Positions 52,410-63,006 of a stretch of 64,000 nt of DNA are shown here, in pieces (position 1 is the stretch's first letter; each line of letters starts with the position of its first letter). The notes beneath the pieces were generated by a model, which was not told where the DNA came from, did no database searches, and saw only the letters and a program-made list of their open reading frames with translations. The DNA is from Paenibacillus jilunlii (GTDB taxonomy: Bacteria > Bacillota > Bacilli > Paenibacillales > Paenibacillaceae). The stretch covers positions 788,294-852,293 of the forward strand of contig NZ_FNGM01000001.1 in NCBI RefSeq assembly GCF_900102965.1, read 5' to 3'. The position numbers and the translations under genes were made by a program.

Positions 52410-53410
52410 GTGAAGACATGAAACAACAATTGCGGCCGGTAGGAATCATCGGAACAGGAAAATATGTGCCTGAAAAAATTTTAACCAACAGTGATCTGGA
52501 GAAAATGGTCGAAACCAACGATGAATGGATTGTCAGCCGGACAGGCATCCGGGAACGGCACATTGCCGCCCCGCATGAAGCCACCTCGGATCTGGCTTAT
52601 GAAGCCGCGCTCAAGGCGCTGGATTCAGCAGGCATGAGAGCAGAAGATTTGGATCTTATTATTGTAGCGACTGTTACACCGGATAGCACTGTCCCATCAA
52701 CAGCGTGCATTCTGCAGGACAAGCTGGGAGCAAAAGGCGCAGCGGCCTTTGACTTGTCGGCAGCCTGCTCCGGGTTCGTATACGGTCTGGCAACGGCATC
52801 CGGCTTTATCCAGAACGGTATGTATAACAATGCTCTGGTTATCGGAGCGGACACCTTGTCGCGCATTACGGATTATAATGACCGCAATACCTGCGTATTG
52901 TTCGGTGATGGTGCCGGTGCAGTTATTCTTGGGGAGGTTCCCGAAGGAAGAGGCTTTCAGTCCTTCGATCTCGGCGCGGAAGGCTCTGGCGGCAGCCTGC
53001 TGAATATAGAAGCAGGGGGCTCACGTCTGCCGGCCTCCCATCAGACCATTGAAGATAAGAAGCATTTCCTCTATATGAACGGCCGTGAGGTTTTCAAATT
53101 CGCGGTCCGGGTTATGGGCACGGCTACAGAGCGCGTTCTTACCAAAGCGGGACTCGGCAAAGAGAACATTGATCTGTTCGTTCCGCATCAGGCGAATATC
53201 CGTATCATTCAATCCGCGATGCAGCGTCTGGATTTGCCGCCCGAGAAATGCGTAATCAATGTTGACAAATACGCAAATACATCTGCGGCGTCGATTCCGC
53301 TTGCGCTCGTTGAAGCTGCGGAAGAAGGCCGGGTCAAGGAAGGCGACACCTTACTGATGGTCGGTTTTGGCGGCGGACTTACTTGGGGGGCTTCTGTTCT
53401 GATCTGGTAG
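52406..53410 (+). CDS. fabH: 3-Oxoacyl-ACP synthase III (FabH)
   Basis: A 334-residue condensing enzyme that starts fatty-acid synthesis by joining acyl-CoA with malonyl-ACP. The catalytic triad is Cys121 (DLSAACSGF), His (VPHQANIRI) and Asn (YANTSAAS). The start is GTG 52406, overlapping the plsX stop, with ATG 52418 as an alternative. It belongs to the FapR-controlled fap operon. Confidence 0.95.
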   Translation: MSEDMKQQLRPVGIIGTGKYVPEKILTNSDLEKMVETNDEWIVSRTGIRERHIAAPHEATSDLAYEAALKALDSAGMRAEDLDLIIVATVTPDSTVPSTACILQDKLGAKGAAAFDLSAACSGFVYGLATASGFIQNGMYNNALVIGADTLSRITDYNDRNTCVLFGDGAGAVILGEVPEGRGFQSFDLGAEGSGGSLLNIEAGGSRLPASHQTIEDKKHFLYMNGREVFKFAVRVMGTATERVLTKAGLGKENIDLFVPHQANIRIIQSAMQRLDLPPEKCVINVDKYANTSAASIPLALVEAAEEGRVKEGDTLLMVGFGGGLTWGASVLIW

Positions 53411-53503
53411 TCAGCAGAACCTATATATTATAGAAGGAAGTGGCGTCAGGACAGCCGAATGAGGCTGACGTCCCGGCCGTTCAACGAGAAGGAGTTCAGA
53501 CTT

Positions 53504-54427
53504 ATGGGTAAAATTGCATTTGTTTTTCCCGGCCAGGGTGCACAGGCAGTGGGTATGGGTAAGGATGTGTATGATGCTCTCCCGCACAGCCATGAAGTAT
53601 TCGAAAAGGGCGATGAAGTGCTTGGGTTTCCGCTTAGCCGCCTTATTTTTGAAGGACCGGACAGTGAACTGAAGCAGACAGTGAATACACAGCCCGCACT
53701 TGTAACAACCAGTGTTGCATATCTTGAAGCACTGCGTGAACACAGCGTGAGTCCTGATTATGTTGCGGGGCACAGCCTCGGGGAATACAGTGCGCTGGTA
53801 GCAGCCGGAGCTTTGTCATATGAAGATGCAGTAAGCCTGGTGCGTCTTCGGGGACGTTTTATGGAAGAAGCGGTTCCCGGTGGACAAGGGGCAATGGCGG
53901 CTGTACTTGGCGCGGAGCGTGAAGCCTTGGCTGAGCTGTGCCGCTGCATATCGGAAGCTGGCAACGCTGTAGAACTTGCCAACGTCAACTGCCCTGGGCA
54001 AATTGTAATCTCCGGTTCCAAGGCGGGGGTTGAAGAAGCCGCCCAGCGCGTCAAGGAAATTGGCGGCAAACGGGCCATTCCGCTTGAAGTAAGCGGACCT
54101 TTTCATTCCTCCTTAATGAAGGAAGCTGCTGAACGCCTGGCTGTTGAATTAGAACAGGTAACCATCAACACTCCTTCTGTACCGGTAGTTGTTAATGTGA
54201 ATGCAACAGCAGTCACAGAACCGGATGAAATTCGGGAACTTCTGATGCAGCAGGTATTTTCTCCTGTATTGTGGCAGGATAGTGTAGAGTGGCTGATTGC
54301 CGCCGGAGTGGACACCTTTGTGGAGATTGGTCCCGGCAGTGTGCTTGCAGGATTGATCCGCAAGATTGACAAGACCGTCAAGGTTGTCAATATCAACAGT
54401 CTTGAAAGTGCAAAGGCTGGCTGGTAA
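53504..54427 (+). CDS. fabD: Malonyl-CoA:ACP transacylase
   Basis: A 307-residue transferase that loads malonyl groups on ACP. FVFPGQGAQAVGMGK is at the N-terminus, nucleophile Ser91 in GHSLGEYSAL and His in SGPFHSSLM. Start ATG 53504 has AAGGAG upstream and is preferred to the upstream in-frame ATG 53459. Confidence 0.95.
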   Translation: MGKIAFVFPGQGAQAVGMGKDVYDALPHSHEVFEKGDEVLGFPLSRLIFEGPDSELKQTVNTQPALVTTSVAYLEALREHSVSPDYVAGHSLGEYSALVAAGALSYEDAVSLVRLRGRFMEEAVPGGQGAMAAVLGAEREALAELCRCISEAGNAVELANVNCPGQIVISGSKAGVEEAAQRVKEIGGKRAIPLEVSGPFHSSLMKEAAERLAVELEQVTINTPSVPVVVNVNATAVTEPDEIRELLMQQVFSPVLWQDSVEWLIAAGVDTFVEIGPGSVLAGLIRKIDKTVKVVNINSLESAKAGW

Positions 54428-54468
54428 GACCGGTGTAATCATGTGTGATGGATGAAAGGGGATAAGCG

Positions 54469-55218
54469 ATGTTCTCAGCATTAAAAGGCCAGACCGCTCT
54501 CGTCACAGGCGGATCCCGCGGCATCGGCCGCAGTATTGCGCTTCAGCTGGCGGAGCATGGTGTGAAAGTGGCCGTAAATTATTCCGGTAACGAAGCAGCT
54601 GCACAGGAGACCGTAGCCCGCATTGTCGAGCTTGGCTCAGAGGGCATTGCCATCCAAGGCGATGTCGGCAACAGCCAGCAAGCAGAGAATATGGTAAAAA
54701 AGGTTATTGACACCTGGGGCAAAATTGATATTCTGGTCAATAATGCCGGCATCACCCGGGATAATCTGATCATGCGCATGAAGGAAGAAGAGTTCGACCA
54801 GGTTATTGAAACGAATCTCAAAGGCGTGTTCAACTGTCTGAAGTCAGCTACCCGTCCGATGATGAAGCAGCGTTATGGCCGGATTATCAATATTTCTTCG
54901 GTTATTGGCGTGATCGGGAATGCAGGGCAGGTGAACTATTCCGCTGCCAAAGCAGGCATCATCGGGATGACCAAGTCAGCCGCCCGCGAGCTGTCCTCAC
55001 GGGGAATCACGGTAAACTGCATCGCACCGGGATTTATTGATACCGAAATGACGCTTGAGCTGTCCGATGAAGTCCGCAGCGAGTATGTGAAGGGGATTCC
55101 CCTTGCCAGACTCGGGCGGCCGGAGGATATTGCCATGACAGTTGTATTTCTGGCCTCGGAAGGGGCAGCCTACATGACAGGCCAGACGCTTCACGTGGAT
55201 GGCGGAATGTACATGTAA
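54469..55218 (+). CDS. fabG: 3-Oxoacyl-ACP reductase
   Basis: A 249-residue short-chain dehydrogenase that reduces 3-oxoacyl-ACP with NADPH. It has the cofactor motif [10 protein letters not shown] (13-22), NNAG at about 91-94, and a catalytic Ser143, Tyr157 and Lys161 (NYSAAKAG). Start ATG 54469 follows AAAGGGG. It lies 41 bp after fabD in the same operon. Confidence 0.95.
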   Translation: MFSALKGQTALVTGGSRGIGRSIALQLAEHGVKVAVNYSGNEAAAQETVARIVELGSEGIAIQGDVGNSQQAENMVKKVIDTWGKIDILVNNAGITRDNLIMRMKEEEFDQVIETNLKGVFNCLKSATRPMMKQRYGRIINISSVIGVIGNAGQVNYSAAKAGIIGMTKSAARELSSRGITVNCIAPGFIDTEMTLELSDEVRSEYVKGIPLARLGRPEDIAMTVVFLASEGAAYMTGQTLHVDGGMYM

Positions 55219-55339
55219 GGCCGGCAAAGCTGTAAAGTCTTACAGTGAAAGAGAATTGGGGCGGCCGGAAAGCGTTTTTTGAGCTCTATGGTATTTTGAC
55301 TTCATATCTCGTATAATACCAAAAGAGGAGGTGAACCGG

Positions 55340-55573
55340 ATGTCCGATGTATTGGAGCGTGTGAAACGCATTGTCATCGACCGCTTAGGTGCCGATGAAG
55401 CTGAGGTAACATTAGAAGCGTCTTTCAAAGATGATTTAGGTGCTGATTCTCTTGATGTAGTAGAATTGGTTATGGAATTGGAAGATGAATTCGATATGGA
55501 AATCTCTGATGAAGATGCAGAGAAGATTACGACCGTGGGTGAAGTTGTGAAGTACATACAATCTCATACCTAG
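55340..55573 (+). CDS. acpP: Acyl carrier protein
   Basis: A 77-residue acidic four-helix protein. The phosphopantetheine attachment Ser37 is in [14 protein letters not shown]. It carries acyl chains between Fab enzymes and PlsX. Start ATG 55340 follows AGGAGG; the upstream GTG 55331 is in the ribosome site. Confidence 0.97.
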   Translation: MSDVLERVKRIVIDRLGADEAEVTLEASFKDDLGADSLDVVELVMELEDEFDMEISDEDAEKITTVGEVVKYIQSHT

Positions 55574-55585
55574 AGTCATATGATT

Positions 55586-55627
55586 GAGAGTCCCGTTCCT
55601 ACAGAGGGCGGGACTTCTCCTCATTTT
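55586..55627 (+). terminator. Hairpin after acpP
   Basis: GAGAGTCCCG pairs with CGGGACTTCTC, followed by CTCATTTT. The T-run is imperfect, so partial read-through into fabF is likely. Confidence 0.5.
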
Positions 55628-55770
55628 ACAGAGCAATAGCAGCACCAAAGGATGCCACATGCACCTTTACGGAGAAAATAACTGAATCGCGCAAGGTTTG
55701 ACCTTGCGGCGACCTAAGTTTATATAATTTTTCTTACAAGAAGATACAGCCTAAGATGGGGTGATTGTGT

Positions 55771-57009
55771 TTGAGTCATAGAGTAGTTGTTACAGGTATG
55801 GGCGTGATAACATCGCTGGGTACGGATTTGGATACGTTCTGGGATAATCTGATGAGCGGAAAGTCCGGAATCTCAACGGTAGATACCTTTGATGTCAGTG
55901 AGTATACTACCAAGATTGCAGCTTCAGTCAAAGATTTTGATCCAGAGGCACGGTTTGGCCGCAAGGAAGCGCGGAAGATGGACCGTTTTGTCCAGTTCGC
56001 TGTGGCTGCCGGAGAAGATGCGCTGAAGGACAGCGGACTTGTGATCGGGGAGGATATCGATGCGGAACGGATCGGTGTATCCGTCGGTTCCGGTATTGGA
56101 GGACTGGGCACGTGGGAAGACAACCACAATCTTCTTTTGGACAAAGGCCCCAAACGTGTCAGCCCGTTCTTTATTCCCATGATGATTGCCAACATGGGCT
56201 CAGGGCAGCTGTCAATCAGTTTAGGTGCAAAAGGTCCGAACACAACAACAGTGACGGCCTGTGCAACAGGAAGTCATTCGATTGGGGAGTCCTTCCGTCT
56301 GATCCAGCGCGGCGATGCGGACGCAATGATCTGTGGCGGTTCGGAGGCTACCATCCGTCCAACCGGAATGGCTGGCTTTTGTGCAATGAGAGCGATGTCT
56401 ACACATAACGAAGAGCCTGAGAAGGCCAGCCGTCCGTTTGACATTGACCGTGACGGGTTCGTAATGGGCGAAGGTGCAGGGATTCTGATTCTTGAATCAC
56501 TGGAGCATGCCGAGAAACGCGGTGCCAAGATTTATGCGGAAGTGATTGGCTACGGTCTCAGCGCGGATGCCCACCATATGACAGAGCCGGACCCGGATGG
56601 TGCAGCGCGCTGCATCAAGATGGCGATCCGTGATGCCGGAATTGCGCCTGAAGAGATCGATTACATTAACGCGCATGGAACCTCCACACCTGTAGGCGAC
56701 AAGTCGGAAACTTCTGCTGTTAAGAAGGCTCTGGGAGAACATGCCTACAAGGTTGCGATCAGCTCCACCAAATCCATGACAGGCCACTTGCTTGGTGCTG
56801 CCGGAGGTGTGGAAGCCATTATATGCGGATTGTCTCTGCAAAAGGGTATGATTGCGCCAACCATTAATTTGGACAATCCTGACCCGGAATGCGATTTGGA
56901 TTATGTTCCGAATGTTCCGCGCAAAGCAGATCTTAACATCGTTATGTCGAATTCTTTCGGCTTCGGAGGACATAACGCCACGGTAATTCTCAAAAAATAT
57001 AATCAGTAA
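55771..57009 (+). CDS. fabF: 3-Oxoacyl-ACP synthase II (FabF)
   Basis: About 412 residues; the elongating condensing enzyme of fatty-acid synthesis. The catalytic Cys is in [12 protein letters not shown] and the two His in [11 protein letters not shown] and [12 protein letters not shown]. The start is TTG 55771, 7 bases after GGGGTG; TTG 55765 also lies in frame but is too close to that site. It is followed by rnc after 12 bp. Confidence 0.95.
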   Translation: MSHRVVVTGMGVITSLGTDLDTFWDNLMSGKSGISTVDTFDVSEYTTKIAASVKDFDPEARFGRKEARKMDRFVQFAVAAGEDALKDSGLVIGEDIDAERIGVSVGSGIGGLGTWEDNHNLLLDKGPKRVSPFFIPMMIANMGSGQLSISLGAKGPNTTTVTACATGSHSIGESFRLIQRGDADAMICGGSEATIRPTGMAGFCAMRAMSTHNEEPEKASRPFDIDRDGFVMGEGAGILILESLEHAEKRGAKIYAEVIGYGLSADAHHMTEPDPDGAARCIKMAIRDAGIAPEEIDYINAHGTSTPVGDKSETSAVKKALGEHAYKVAISSTKSMTGHLLGAAGGVEAIICGLSLQKGMIAPTINLDNPDPECDLDYVPNVPRKADLNIVMSNSFGFGGHNATVILKKYNQ

Positions 57010-57021
57010 GGGGACAGTGCG

Positions 57022-57726
57022 GTGAAAGGAGACCTGAAGCAGTTACAAAGCCAACTTCAAATCCAATTTCACGATGCTGTACTTCTGAAGCAGGCCTTTA
57101 CCCATGCCTCATATGTGAATGAACACCGGTTCAATCAGCATCAGGACAACGAACGCCTGGAATTTTTGGGCGATGCGGTTCTGGAGCTGACGGTGTCTGA
57201 ATATTTGTACAATCTGCTTCCGGACAGACCTGAAGGTGAACTGACCAAGCTGCGCGCGGCAATCGTATGCGAGCCATCCTTAGTCAGATTTGCCGAGAGT
57301 CTGGGTTTTGGGCGCTATGTACTGCTGGGTAAAGGGGAAGAACTTACGGGCGGCAGAACCCGCCCGGCCTTGCTCGCAGATGTGTTCGAATCCTTCGTGG
57401 GAGCGCTTTATCTGGACCAGGGGCTGGAAACGGCCCGGCGGTTTCTGGATAATCATGTATTCCCGCTGGTGGAGACGGACGGCAAGCTGCAAATGCAGAT
57501 GAGCGATTTCAAGACGGAGCTTCAGGAGCTGATTCAGCATCACGGAATGGGTACGCTGGAATATCGGATTATTGAAGAACGCGGACCGGCACATGAACGG
57601 GAATTCGTCTCTGAGGTTTATATGGCGGGCCGGTCACTTGGCAGCGGCAGTGGTCGCTCCAAGAAAGAAGCGGAGCAGCAGGCGGCAGCGGCAGCACTTT
57701 TGCGGCTGAAGGAAGATGGCGCTTGA
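57022..57726 (+). CDS. rnc: Ribonuclease III
   Basis: A 234-residue double-strand-specific endoribonuclease that processes rRNA and other RNAs. The catalytic signature [13 protein letters not shown] is at about 44-56, [13 protein letters not shown] supplies the second acidic set, and the double-stranded RNA-binding domain (about 160-232) ends in [18 protein letters not shown]. The start is GTG 57022. It is cotranscribed with fabF and followed by a terminator. Confidence 0.95.
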   Translation: MKGDLKQLQSQLQIQFHDAVLLKQAFTHASYVNEHRFNQHQDNERLEFLGDAVLELTVSEYLYNLLPDRPEGELTKLRAAIVCEPSLVRFAESLGFGRYVLLGKGEELTGGRTRPALLADVFESFVGALYLDQGLETARRFLDNHVFPLVETDGKLQMQMSDFKTELQELIQHHGMGTLEYRIIEERGPAHEREFVSEVYMAGRSLGSGSGRSKKEAEQQAAAAALLRLKEDGA

Positions 57727-57767
57727 GTGCCGGGCTGCAGGTTTAAGGTTTGTTTTTAGTCTAGCGG

Positions 57768-57832
57768 AGGAGAGCAGCAATGGTCTGAATGCCGGCGTAC
57801 AGGCGGAGGTCAGACTTTTGCTGCTCTTTTTC
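57768..57832 (+). terminator. Terminator between rnc and smc
   Basis: AGAGCAGCAA with GGTCTGA pairs with TCAGAC then TTGCTGCTCT, followed by TTTTC. smc therefore probably has its own promoter in the 160 bp that follow. Confidence 0.85.
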
Positions 57833-57995
57833 GGAATACACCCGTCTCGCTGAAACGGTACAATCCTTATAAAGGATGGCGATGCCGCTTCTGCTTGTGG
57901 CAAAGAGGAGCTGAAGTCCGCCAGCTCCGGTGTTTTAGGGCTATTTTAGGCGGTGAACCGCTATGGTATAATGGGGCAGAGGTGAATAAGAGGGT

Positions 57996-60900
57996 ATGTT
58001 TTTGAAACGGATTGAATTAGCTGGCTTTAAATCATTTGCCGATAAAACGGAAATGGAATTTGTGCGCGGAATTACAGCCGTAGTAGGTCCGAACGGCAGC
58101 GGCAAAAGCAATATTTCCGACGGTATCCGCTGGGTGCTGGGCGAGCAAAGCGCCAAATCGCTTCGCGGCGGCAAGATGGAGGATATTATCTTTGCCGGGA
58201 GCGATGCGCGCAAGGCCGTGAACTACGGGGAAGTGTCGCTTACGCTGGATAACGAGGATCATGCGCTGCCTCTGGATTTTAGCGAGGTGACTGTAACCCG
58301 CCGTGTGCACCGCAGCGGAGAGAGTGAATACTTAATCAATAAGCAGGCTTGCCGTCTGAAGGATATCACAGAGCTGTTCATGGATACCGGCATCGGGCGC
58401 GAGGCTTATTCGATTATTGGACAAGGCCGGATTGAAGAAATACTCAGTACCCGTTCCGAGGACCGGCGCGGCATATTTGAAGAAGCCTCAGGGATTGTTA
58501 AATATAAATCACGCAAAAGAGATGCGGGACGCAAGCTCGATGAAACAGAGCAGAATCTGCTGCGTATTCATGATCTGATCAGTGAGCTGGAGGATCAGAT
58601 AGGACCGCTGAAGGAGCAGTCCGAGAAGGCAATCCGTTACAAGGAACTGCGCGAGCAGCTTAAGCAGCTGGAGATCTCTGTGTATGTCCACCAGATCGAA
58701 GGCATACATACCGCGTGGAAGGAAGGCAATGACCGTCTGGAAGTGCTGCGAGACGAACAGCTTGAACTGTCCACTATCGTTACGGCCCATGATGCTAAGC
58801 TTGAAAGCGGACGCGCCGAGCTGCGCGCATTGGAAGAAGAAGTAGAGAAACTGCAGGAGCAGCTGCTTCGTTATAGTGAAGCCAATGAAAAAAGCGAAGG
58901 CTACGGTGAACTGCTGAAGGAACGCAGACGCAATCTGGAGAGCAACCGGGAGCAGCTGCTGGCTACGCTCGGATCTGTGGGAGAACGTTCCGAAGGCCGG
59001 CAGCGTGAGCTTGCAGAGCTGGAGCATAAGCTGCAGCAATCGCGGCTGGCTCTGGAAGAGCTGCGAACACAGCTCGCGGATGAGGAGTCCAGGCTGGAAG
59101 GTGTAGCCGGAGGCATTAACCAGAGCAAGGAAGAGCAGCTGAAGAGTGCACTCCTGGAGCTGATGAATCTGATGGCCCAGGCCCGGAATGAAATCCGCTA
59201 TGCGGACCAGCAGAAGGAAAGCCTGGAGCGCAGAATGAGCCGCAGCCAGGAAGAGAGCGGGAAATGGACAGCGAAGCTGAAGGAATTGACCTCTGCCCAA
59301 AACGGTCTGAAGGACAAAATTGCTGGCTTGGGCAAAGAAATCGGTGCGCTGCGCAACGCTTACATCACGGAGAGCGAGCAGACCAGCAAACGGCAGAAAC
59401 TGCTGGAGGAGACACAGAGCGGACTCCGCAAATGGGAGCAGAAGCGTGAAGCCCAGGTTTCCCGGCATGAGACGATGAAGGAAATGCAGGATGATTTTGA
59501 CGGATTCATGCTTGGTGTCAAAGAGGTGCTGAAGGGTGCGCGCAAAGGTCAGCTAAGCGGCGTACACGGTGCTGTCGCTGAGCTGATTTCTGTTCCGGAG
59601 AAGCTGGAAATGGCTGTCGAGACGGCGCTGGGCGCTTCGCTCCAGCATGTGGTAATGGATAATGAGGCGGTGTCCCGGCAAGCAATAAGCTTTCTGAAAC
59701 AACGTCAACTGGGACGCGCGACCTTCCTGCCGCTCGATGTCATCCGTGCCCGGCAGATCGGCGGAAGCGACCGCAGTATGGTGGAAGGTGCGGACGGTTT
59801 TGTCGGAATTGGTTCTGAGCTGGTGGGTTTCGAAGATAGATATGCAAGTATAGTCGGCAGCCTGCTGGGGAATGTGGTTATCGCCGAGAGCCTGGAACAG
59901 GCGAACCGCATTGCTGCCAAGTGCCAGTACCGTTATAGAGTGGTGACATTGGAAGGGGATGTTGTCAATGCGGGCGGTTCCATGACCGGGGGAAGCCAGC
60001 ATAAGAAGAACAACAGCCTCTTAAGCCGCAAGCGTCAGCTGGACCAGTTGTTCAGCGAGATTGAAGAGAGCGAGCGGCAGATTGCGAAGCTGAAGCAGGG
60101 CATCAGCCGGCTGCGGGAGGAGCAGGAGACTGCTTCAAGGAAGCTGGAGGAACTGCGCCATGACGGTGATGAGAAACGTCTGGAGGAGCAGCGTGTCTCC
60201 GGTGACCTGAAACAGCTGGAGCAGGAGCTTCGCCATGTGCAGGAGCAGGTCGACGGAGCCGGTGCGGAGCGCAGCGGGTTCGAGAGCGAGGTCCGGGCGC
60301 TGGAGGAGAGCCGCAAGCAGGCGGCTGCTGAGCTTGAGCGGCTGGAGAAGGAAGAGAAAGATGCCCACGAGGCGATCCGGAGTGCTGAATTTGCACGCAA
60401 GGCGAATGAGTCGGCCAAGGAAGAGCTGCAGAGCAAGCTGACCGGAATGAAGGTCACAGAGGGCAAGCTGGACCAGGAGATTTTCTCTCTGGAAGAGCAG
60501 GTGCGGCGCATGAGGCACGATGCGGGTTCGCAGGATAAAGAGCTGCGCCAGAACCGCAGCCTGCTGATCACGATAGAGAAGGATCTGGAAGAAAACACGA
60601 AGGAAGCTGTGAAGCAGAAGGAAGAACTGAACAGCTACCGGCTGAAAAAAGAAGAGGCGGCGGCCAAGCTGGATCTCGCCCGCGCTGACCGTGCGGCGTT
60701 GACACGAAAGCTGGAGCTGGCCGAAGGCGAAACCAAGGATCAGCGCCAGGCGCTCAAATCCGTTGACGACAAGCTGCGCTCCACAGAAGTTGCTGTAGGG
60801 CGGCTCGATGTGGAGCTGGATAATATTCTGCGCAAGCTGAGCGACGACTATGAGCTCAGCTATGAACTGGCGAAGCAGCGTTATGCGGTGCCAGAGGATG

Positions 60901-61565
60901 TGCCTGCCGCCCAGCAGGAGGTGCAGCGTCTCAAACGCAGCATTTCTTCGCTGGGTGAGGTGAATCTGGGAGCGATTGAGGAATATCAGCGCGTGCATGA
61001 GCGGTTTACATTCCTGAGCGGCCAAAAGGATGACCTGGTAGAAGCTAAAACCACGCTGTACCACGTTATTCGTGAGATGGAAGAGGAAATGTCCAAACGG
61101 TTCAAGCAGACTTTCGACGCCATCCGCCGTGAATTCGGCACCGTATTCACCAAGCTGTTCGGCGGCGGACGGGCCGATCTGATGCTGCTGGACCCAGAGC
61201 ATATGCTGGACACGGGGATTGATATTGTTGCCCAGCCTCCCGGCAAAAAACTGCAAAATCTGCAGCTTTTATCCGGTGGGGAGCGGGCACTTACAGCCAT
61301 GGCGCTGCTGTTCGCCATCCTGCAGGTCAAGCCTGTGCCTTTCTGCGTACTGGATGAGGTCGAAGCAGCCCTCGATGAAGCCAATGTGGTGCGCTTTGCC
61401 CAGTATCTGCGCGAATTCTCGGAGCAGACACAGTTTATTGTTGTCACCCACCGCAAGGGAACCATGGAAGAAGCGGATGTGCTCTATGGTGTCACGATGG
61501 AAGAGGGCGGCGTATCCAAGCTGGTGTCGGTTAAACTGGAGGATGAGGAAGCGGAGATTGCTTAG
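57996..61565 (+). CDS. smc: Chromosome partition protein SMC
   Basis: A 1,189-residue condensin ATPase of normal length. Walker A GPNGSGKSN lies at about 32-40, two long antiparallel coiled coils run from about 165-510 and 670-1020, and a hinge occupies about 520-665 (GVHGAVAELISVPEKLEMAV). The signature motif LLSGGERALTAMALLFAIL (about 1089) and Walker B FCVLDEVEAALDE complete the head. With ScpA and ScpB it compacts and separates chromosomes. Start ATG 57996 follows AAGAGGG. It is followed by ftsY. Confidence 0.97.
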   Translation: MFLKRIELAGFKSFADKTEMEFVRGITAVVGPNGSGKSNISDGIRWVLGEQSAKSLRGGKMEDIIFAGSDARKAVNYGEVSLTLDNEDHALPLDFSEVTVTRRVHRSGESEYLINKQACRLKDITELFMDTGIGREAYSIIGQGRIEEILSTRSEDRRGIFEEASGIVKYKSRKRDAGRKLDETEQNLLRIHDLISELEDQIGPLKEQSEKAIRYKELREQLKQLEISVYVHQIEGIHTAWKEGNDRLEVLRDEQLELSTIVTAHDAKLESGRAELRALEEEVEKLQEQLLRYSEANEKSEGYGELLKERRRNLESNREQLLATLGSVGERSEGRQRELAELEHKLQQSRLALEELRTQLADEESRLEGVAGGINQSKEEQLKSALLELMNLMAQARNEIRYADQQKESLERRMSRSQEESGKWTAKLKELTSAQNGLKDKIAGLGKEIGALRNAYITESEQTSKRQKLLEETQSGLRKWEQKREAQVSRHETMKEMQDDFDGFMLGVKEVLKGARKGQLSGVHGAVAELISVPEKLEMAVETALGASLQHVVMDNEAVSRQAISFLKQRQLGRATFLPLDVIRARQIGGSDRSMVEGADGFVGIGSELVGFEDRYASIVGSLLGNVVIAESLEQANRIAAKCQYRYRVVTLEGDVVNAGGSMTGGSQHKKNNSLLSRKRQLDQLFSEIEESERQIAKLKQGISRLREEQETASRKLEELRHDGDEKRLEEQRVSGDLKQLEQELRHVQEQVDGAGAERSGFESEVRALEESRKQAAAELERLEKEEKDAHEAIRSAEFARKANESAKEELQSKLTGMKVTEGKLDQEIFSLEEQVRRMRHDAGSQDKELRQNRSLLITIEKDLEENTKEAVKQKEELNSYRLKKEEAAAKLDLARADRAALTRKLELAEGETKDQRQALKSVDDKLRSTEVAVGRLDVELDNILRKLSDDYELSYELAKQRYAVPEDVPAAQQEVQRLKRSISSLGEVNLGAIEEYQRVHERFTFLSGQKDDLVEAKTTLYHVIREMEEEMSKRFKQTFDAIRREFGTVFTKLFGGGRADLMLLDPEHMLDTGIDIVAQPPGKKLQNLQLLSGGERALTAMALLFAILQVKPVPFCVLDEVEAALDEANVVRFAQYLREFSEQTQFIVVTHRKGTMEEADVLYGVTMEEGGVSKLVSVKLEDEEAEIA

Positions 61566-61616
61566 CCCAATGGATTCAGAGATGTGTATGCTCACCATAC
61601 TTTTAGGAGGAACACT

Positions 61617-62615
61617 ATGAGCTTTTTCCGAAAATTAAAAGAAAGTATCTCCGGCAAAACGGAGAGCGTAACGAAACAATTCCGCGACGGTCTGGAAAAG
61701 ACACGTAAGGGGTTCGTTGAGAAGGTATCCGACCTGATCTCCCGCCGCAAGAAGATAGATGAAGAGTTCTATGAGGAATTGGAAGAGATTCTGATCGGTG
61801 CGGATGTCGGTGTAAATACTGTGATGACTCTCGTTGAGGAGCTAAGAGTAGAAGTGAAGCAGAAGCGTATCGAGGATGCTTCTGAGCTGCAGCCCATTCT
61901 GTCCCGGAAGCTGATGGAGCTGCTGCGCGGTGACGATGATAACAGCCTGAGAGAAAATCCGGACGGCATTACTGTCATTCTGTTCGTCGGGGTAAACGGT
62001 GTCGGCAAGACGACTACCATCGGCAAGCTGGCGCACCGCTACAAACAAGAGGGCAAAAAGGTTTTGCTCGCCGCAGGCGATACCTTCCGGGCGGGGGCCA
62101 TAGAGCAATTGGAAGTCTGGGGACAGCGTGCGGGTGTAGATGTCATCAAGCAGCAGGCTGGTTCTGATCCGGCTGCGGTGATGTTCGATGCCGTGCAGGC
62201 TGCCAAGCAGCGGAATGTGGATGTGCTCATCTGCGACACCGCAGGCAGACTGCAGAACAAAAGCAATCTCATGGAAGAGCTTAACAAAATCTTCCGTGTC
62301 ATTCAGCGGGAGATTCCCAGCGCACCGCATGAGGTGCTGATGGTGCTGGATGCCACCACGGGCCAGAATGCTTTGACCCAGGCCAAGCTGTTTGGCGAAA
62401 AAAGCGGCGTCACCGGCCTGGTGCTGACCAAGCTGGACGGCACGGCCAAAGGCGGGATTGTCGTTGCCATCCGTCAGGAAATGAATCTTCCGGTGAAGCT
62501 TGTCGGCTTAGGTGAGAAGATGGAGGATTTGCAGCCGTTTGACTCCACCCAGTTCGTCCATGCTCTGTTCGCCGGTATGATTTCCGCGGAAGAGGATAAC
62601 GAAAAGCAGGAATAG
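61617..62615 (+). CDS. ftsY: Signal recognition particle receptor FtsY
   Basis: A 332-residue GTPase that docks ribosome-SRP complexes at the membrane. It has an amphipathic, basic N-terminus [14 protein letters not shown], the N domain, then G motifs [24 protein letters not shown] and [10 protein letters not shown]. Start ATG 61617 follows AGGAGGAAC. The gene lies 52 bp after smc, the usual Bacillales order. Confidence 0.97.
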   Translation: MSFFRKLKESISGKTESVTKQFRDGLEKTRKGFVEKVSDLISRRKKIDEEFYEELEEILIGADVGVNTVMTLVEELRVEVKQKRIEDASELQPILSRKLMELLRGDDDNSLRENPDGITVILFVGVNGVGKTTTIGKLAHRYKQEGKKVLLAAGDTFRAGAIEQLEVWGQRAGVDVIKQQAGSDPAAVMFDAVQAAKQRNVDVLICDTAGRLQNKSNLMEELNKIFRVIQREIPSAPHEVLMVLDATTGQNALTQAKLFGEKSGVTGLVLTKLDGTAKGGIVVAIRQEMNLPVKLVGLGEKMEDLQPFDSTQFVHALFAGMISAEEDNEKQE

Positions 62616-62647
62616 AGCAGCTTTTTAACCAAACCATAGGAATCTTG

Positions 62648-62702
62648 GACGCCAGGAGCGGCCGTGCCTCTTTAATAGAAGCACCGGCCGCTCTTTTTCC
62701 TG
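62648..62702 (+). terminator. Terminator after ftsY
   Basis: CAGGAGCGGCCGGTG-type arms (GAGCGGCCG/CGGCCGCTC) followed by TTTTTCCTG, ending the smc-ftsY unit. Confidence 0.9.
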
Positions 62703-62878
62703 GAAAACACCATAAAAATTCAATATATGAAAAATTCATAATAGTACTGCTTGTCAACTCTCCCGCATACAATTCTATGTATTCTTCATATACATATCCT
62801 TGATCAACATTTTTTGAGAAAGGAAGCGATTCCACGAAAGTGTGATGGATACTATACTCCATTATGCTGTTATATATA

Positions 62879-62908
62879 TTGACATGGACAATATCATTTA
62901 CGTATGAT
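62879..62908 (+). promoter_or_regulatory. Promoter in 390-bp gap before ATP-grasp gene
   Basis: TTGACA (62879-62884) and TATGAT (62903-62908) with 18-bp spacing, giving a leader of about 90 bases. The rest of the gap (62703-63006) is very AT-rich, and no gene was seen in it. Confidence 0.65.
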
Positions 62909-63006
62909 GAATGTATATTTTAATATTTTCGTAGTTCATTTCTGAAAATCACACTATTTTGTCAACAAACATGACACATTATATTGATCCGAAAGGAGTC
63001 GGGCTC

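Noticed and set aside
57727..57995. Gap between rnc and smc examined for a small RNA gene
   Set aside because: Apart from the terminator and promoter-like AT stretch, no structured RNA or coding signal was seen.
60135..61256. 373-codon minus-strand frame inside smc
   Set aside because: It is a shadow of the GC-rich coiled-coil codons of smc; Leu/Gln-rich translation, no ribosome site, and smc is intact on the other strand. The same holds for the 319-codon frame at 58509-59468.
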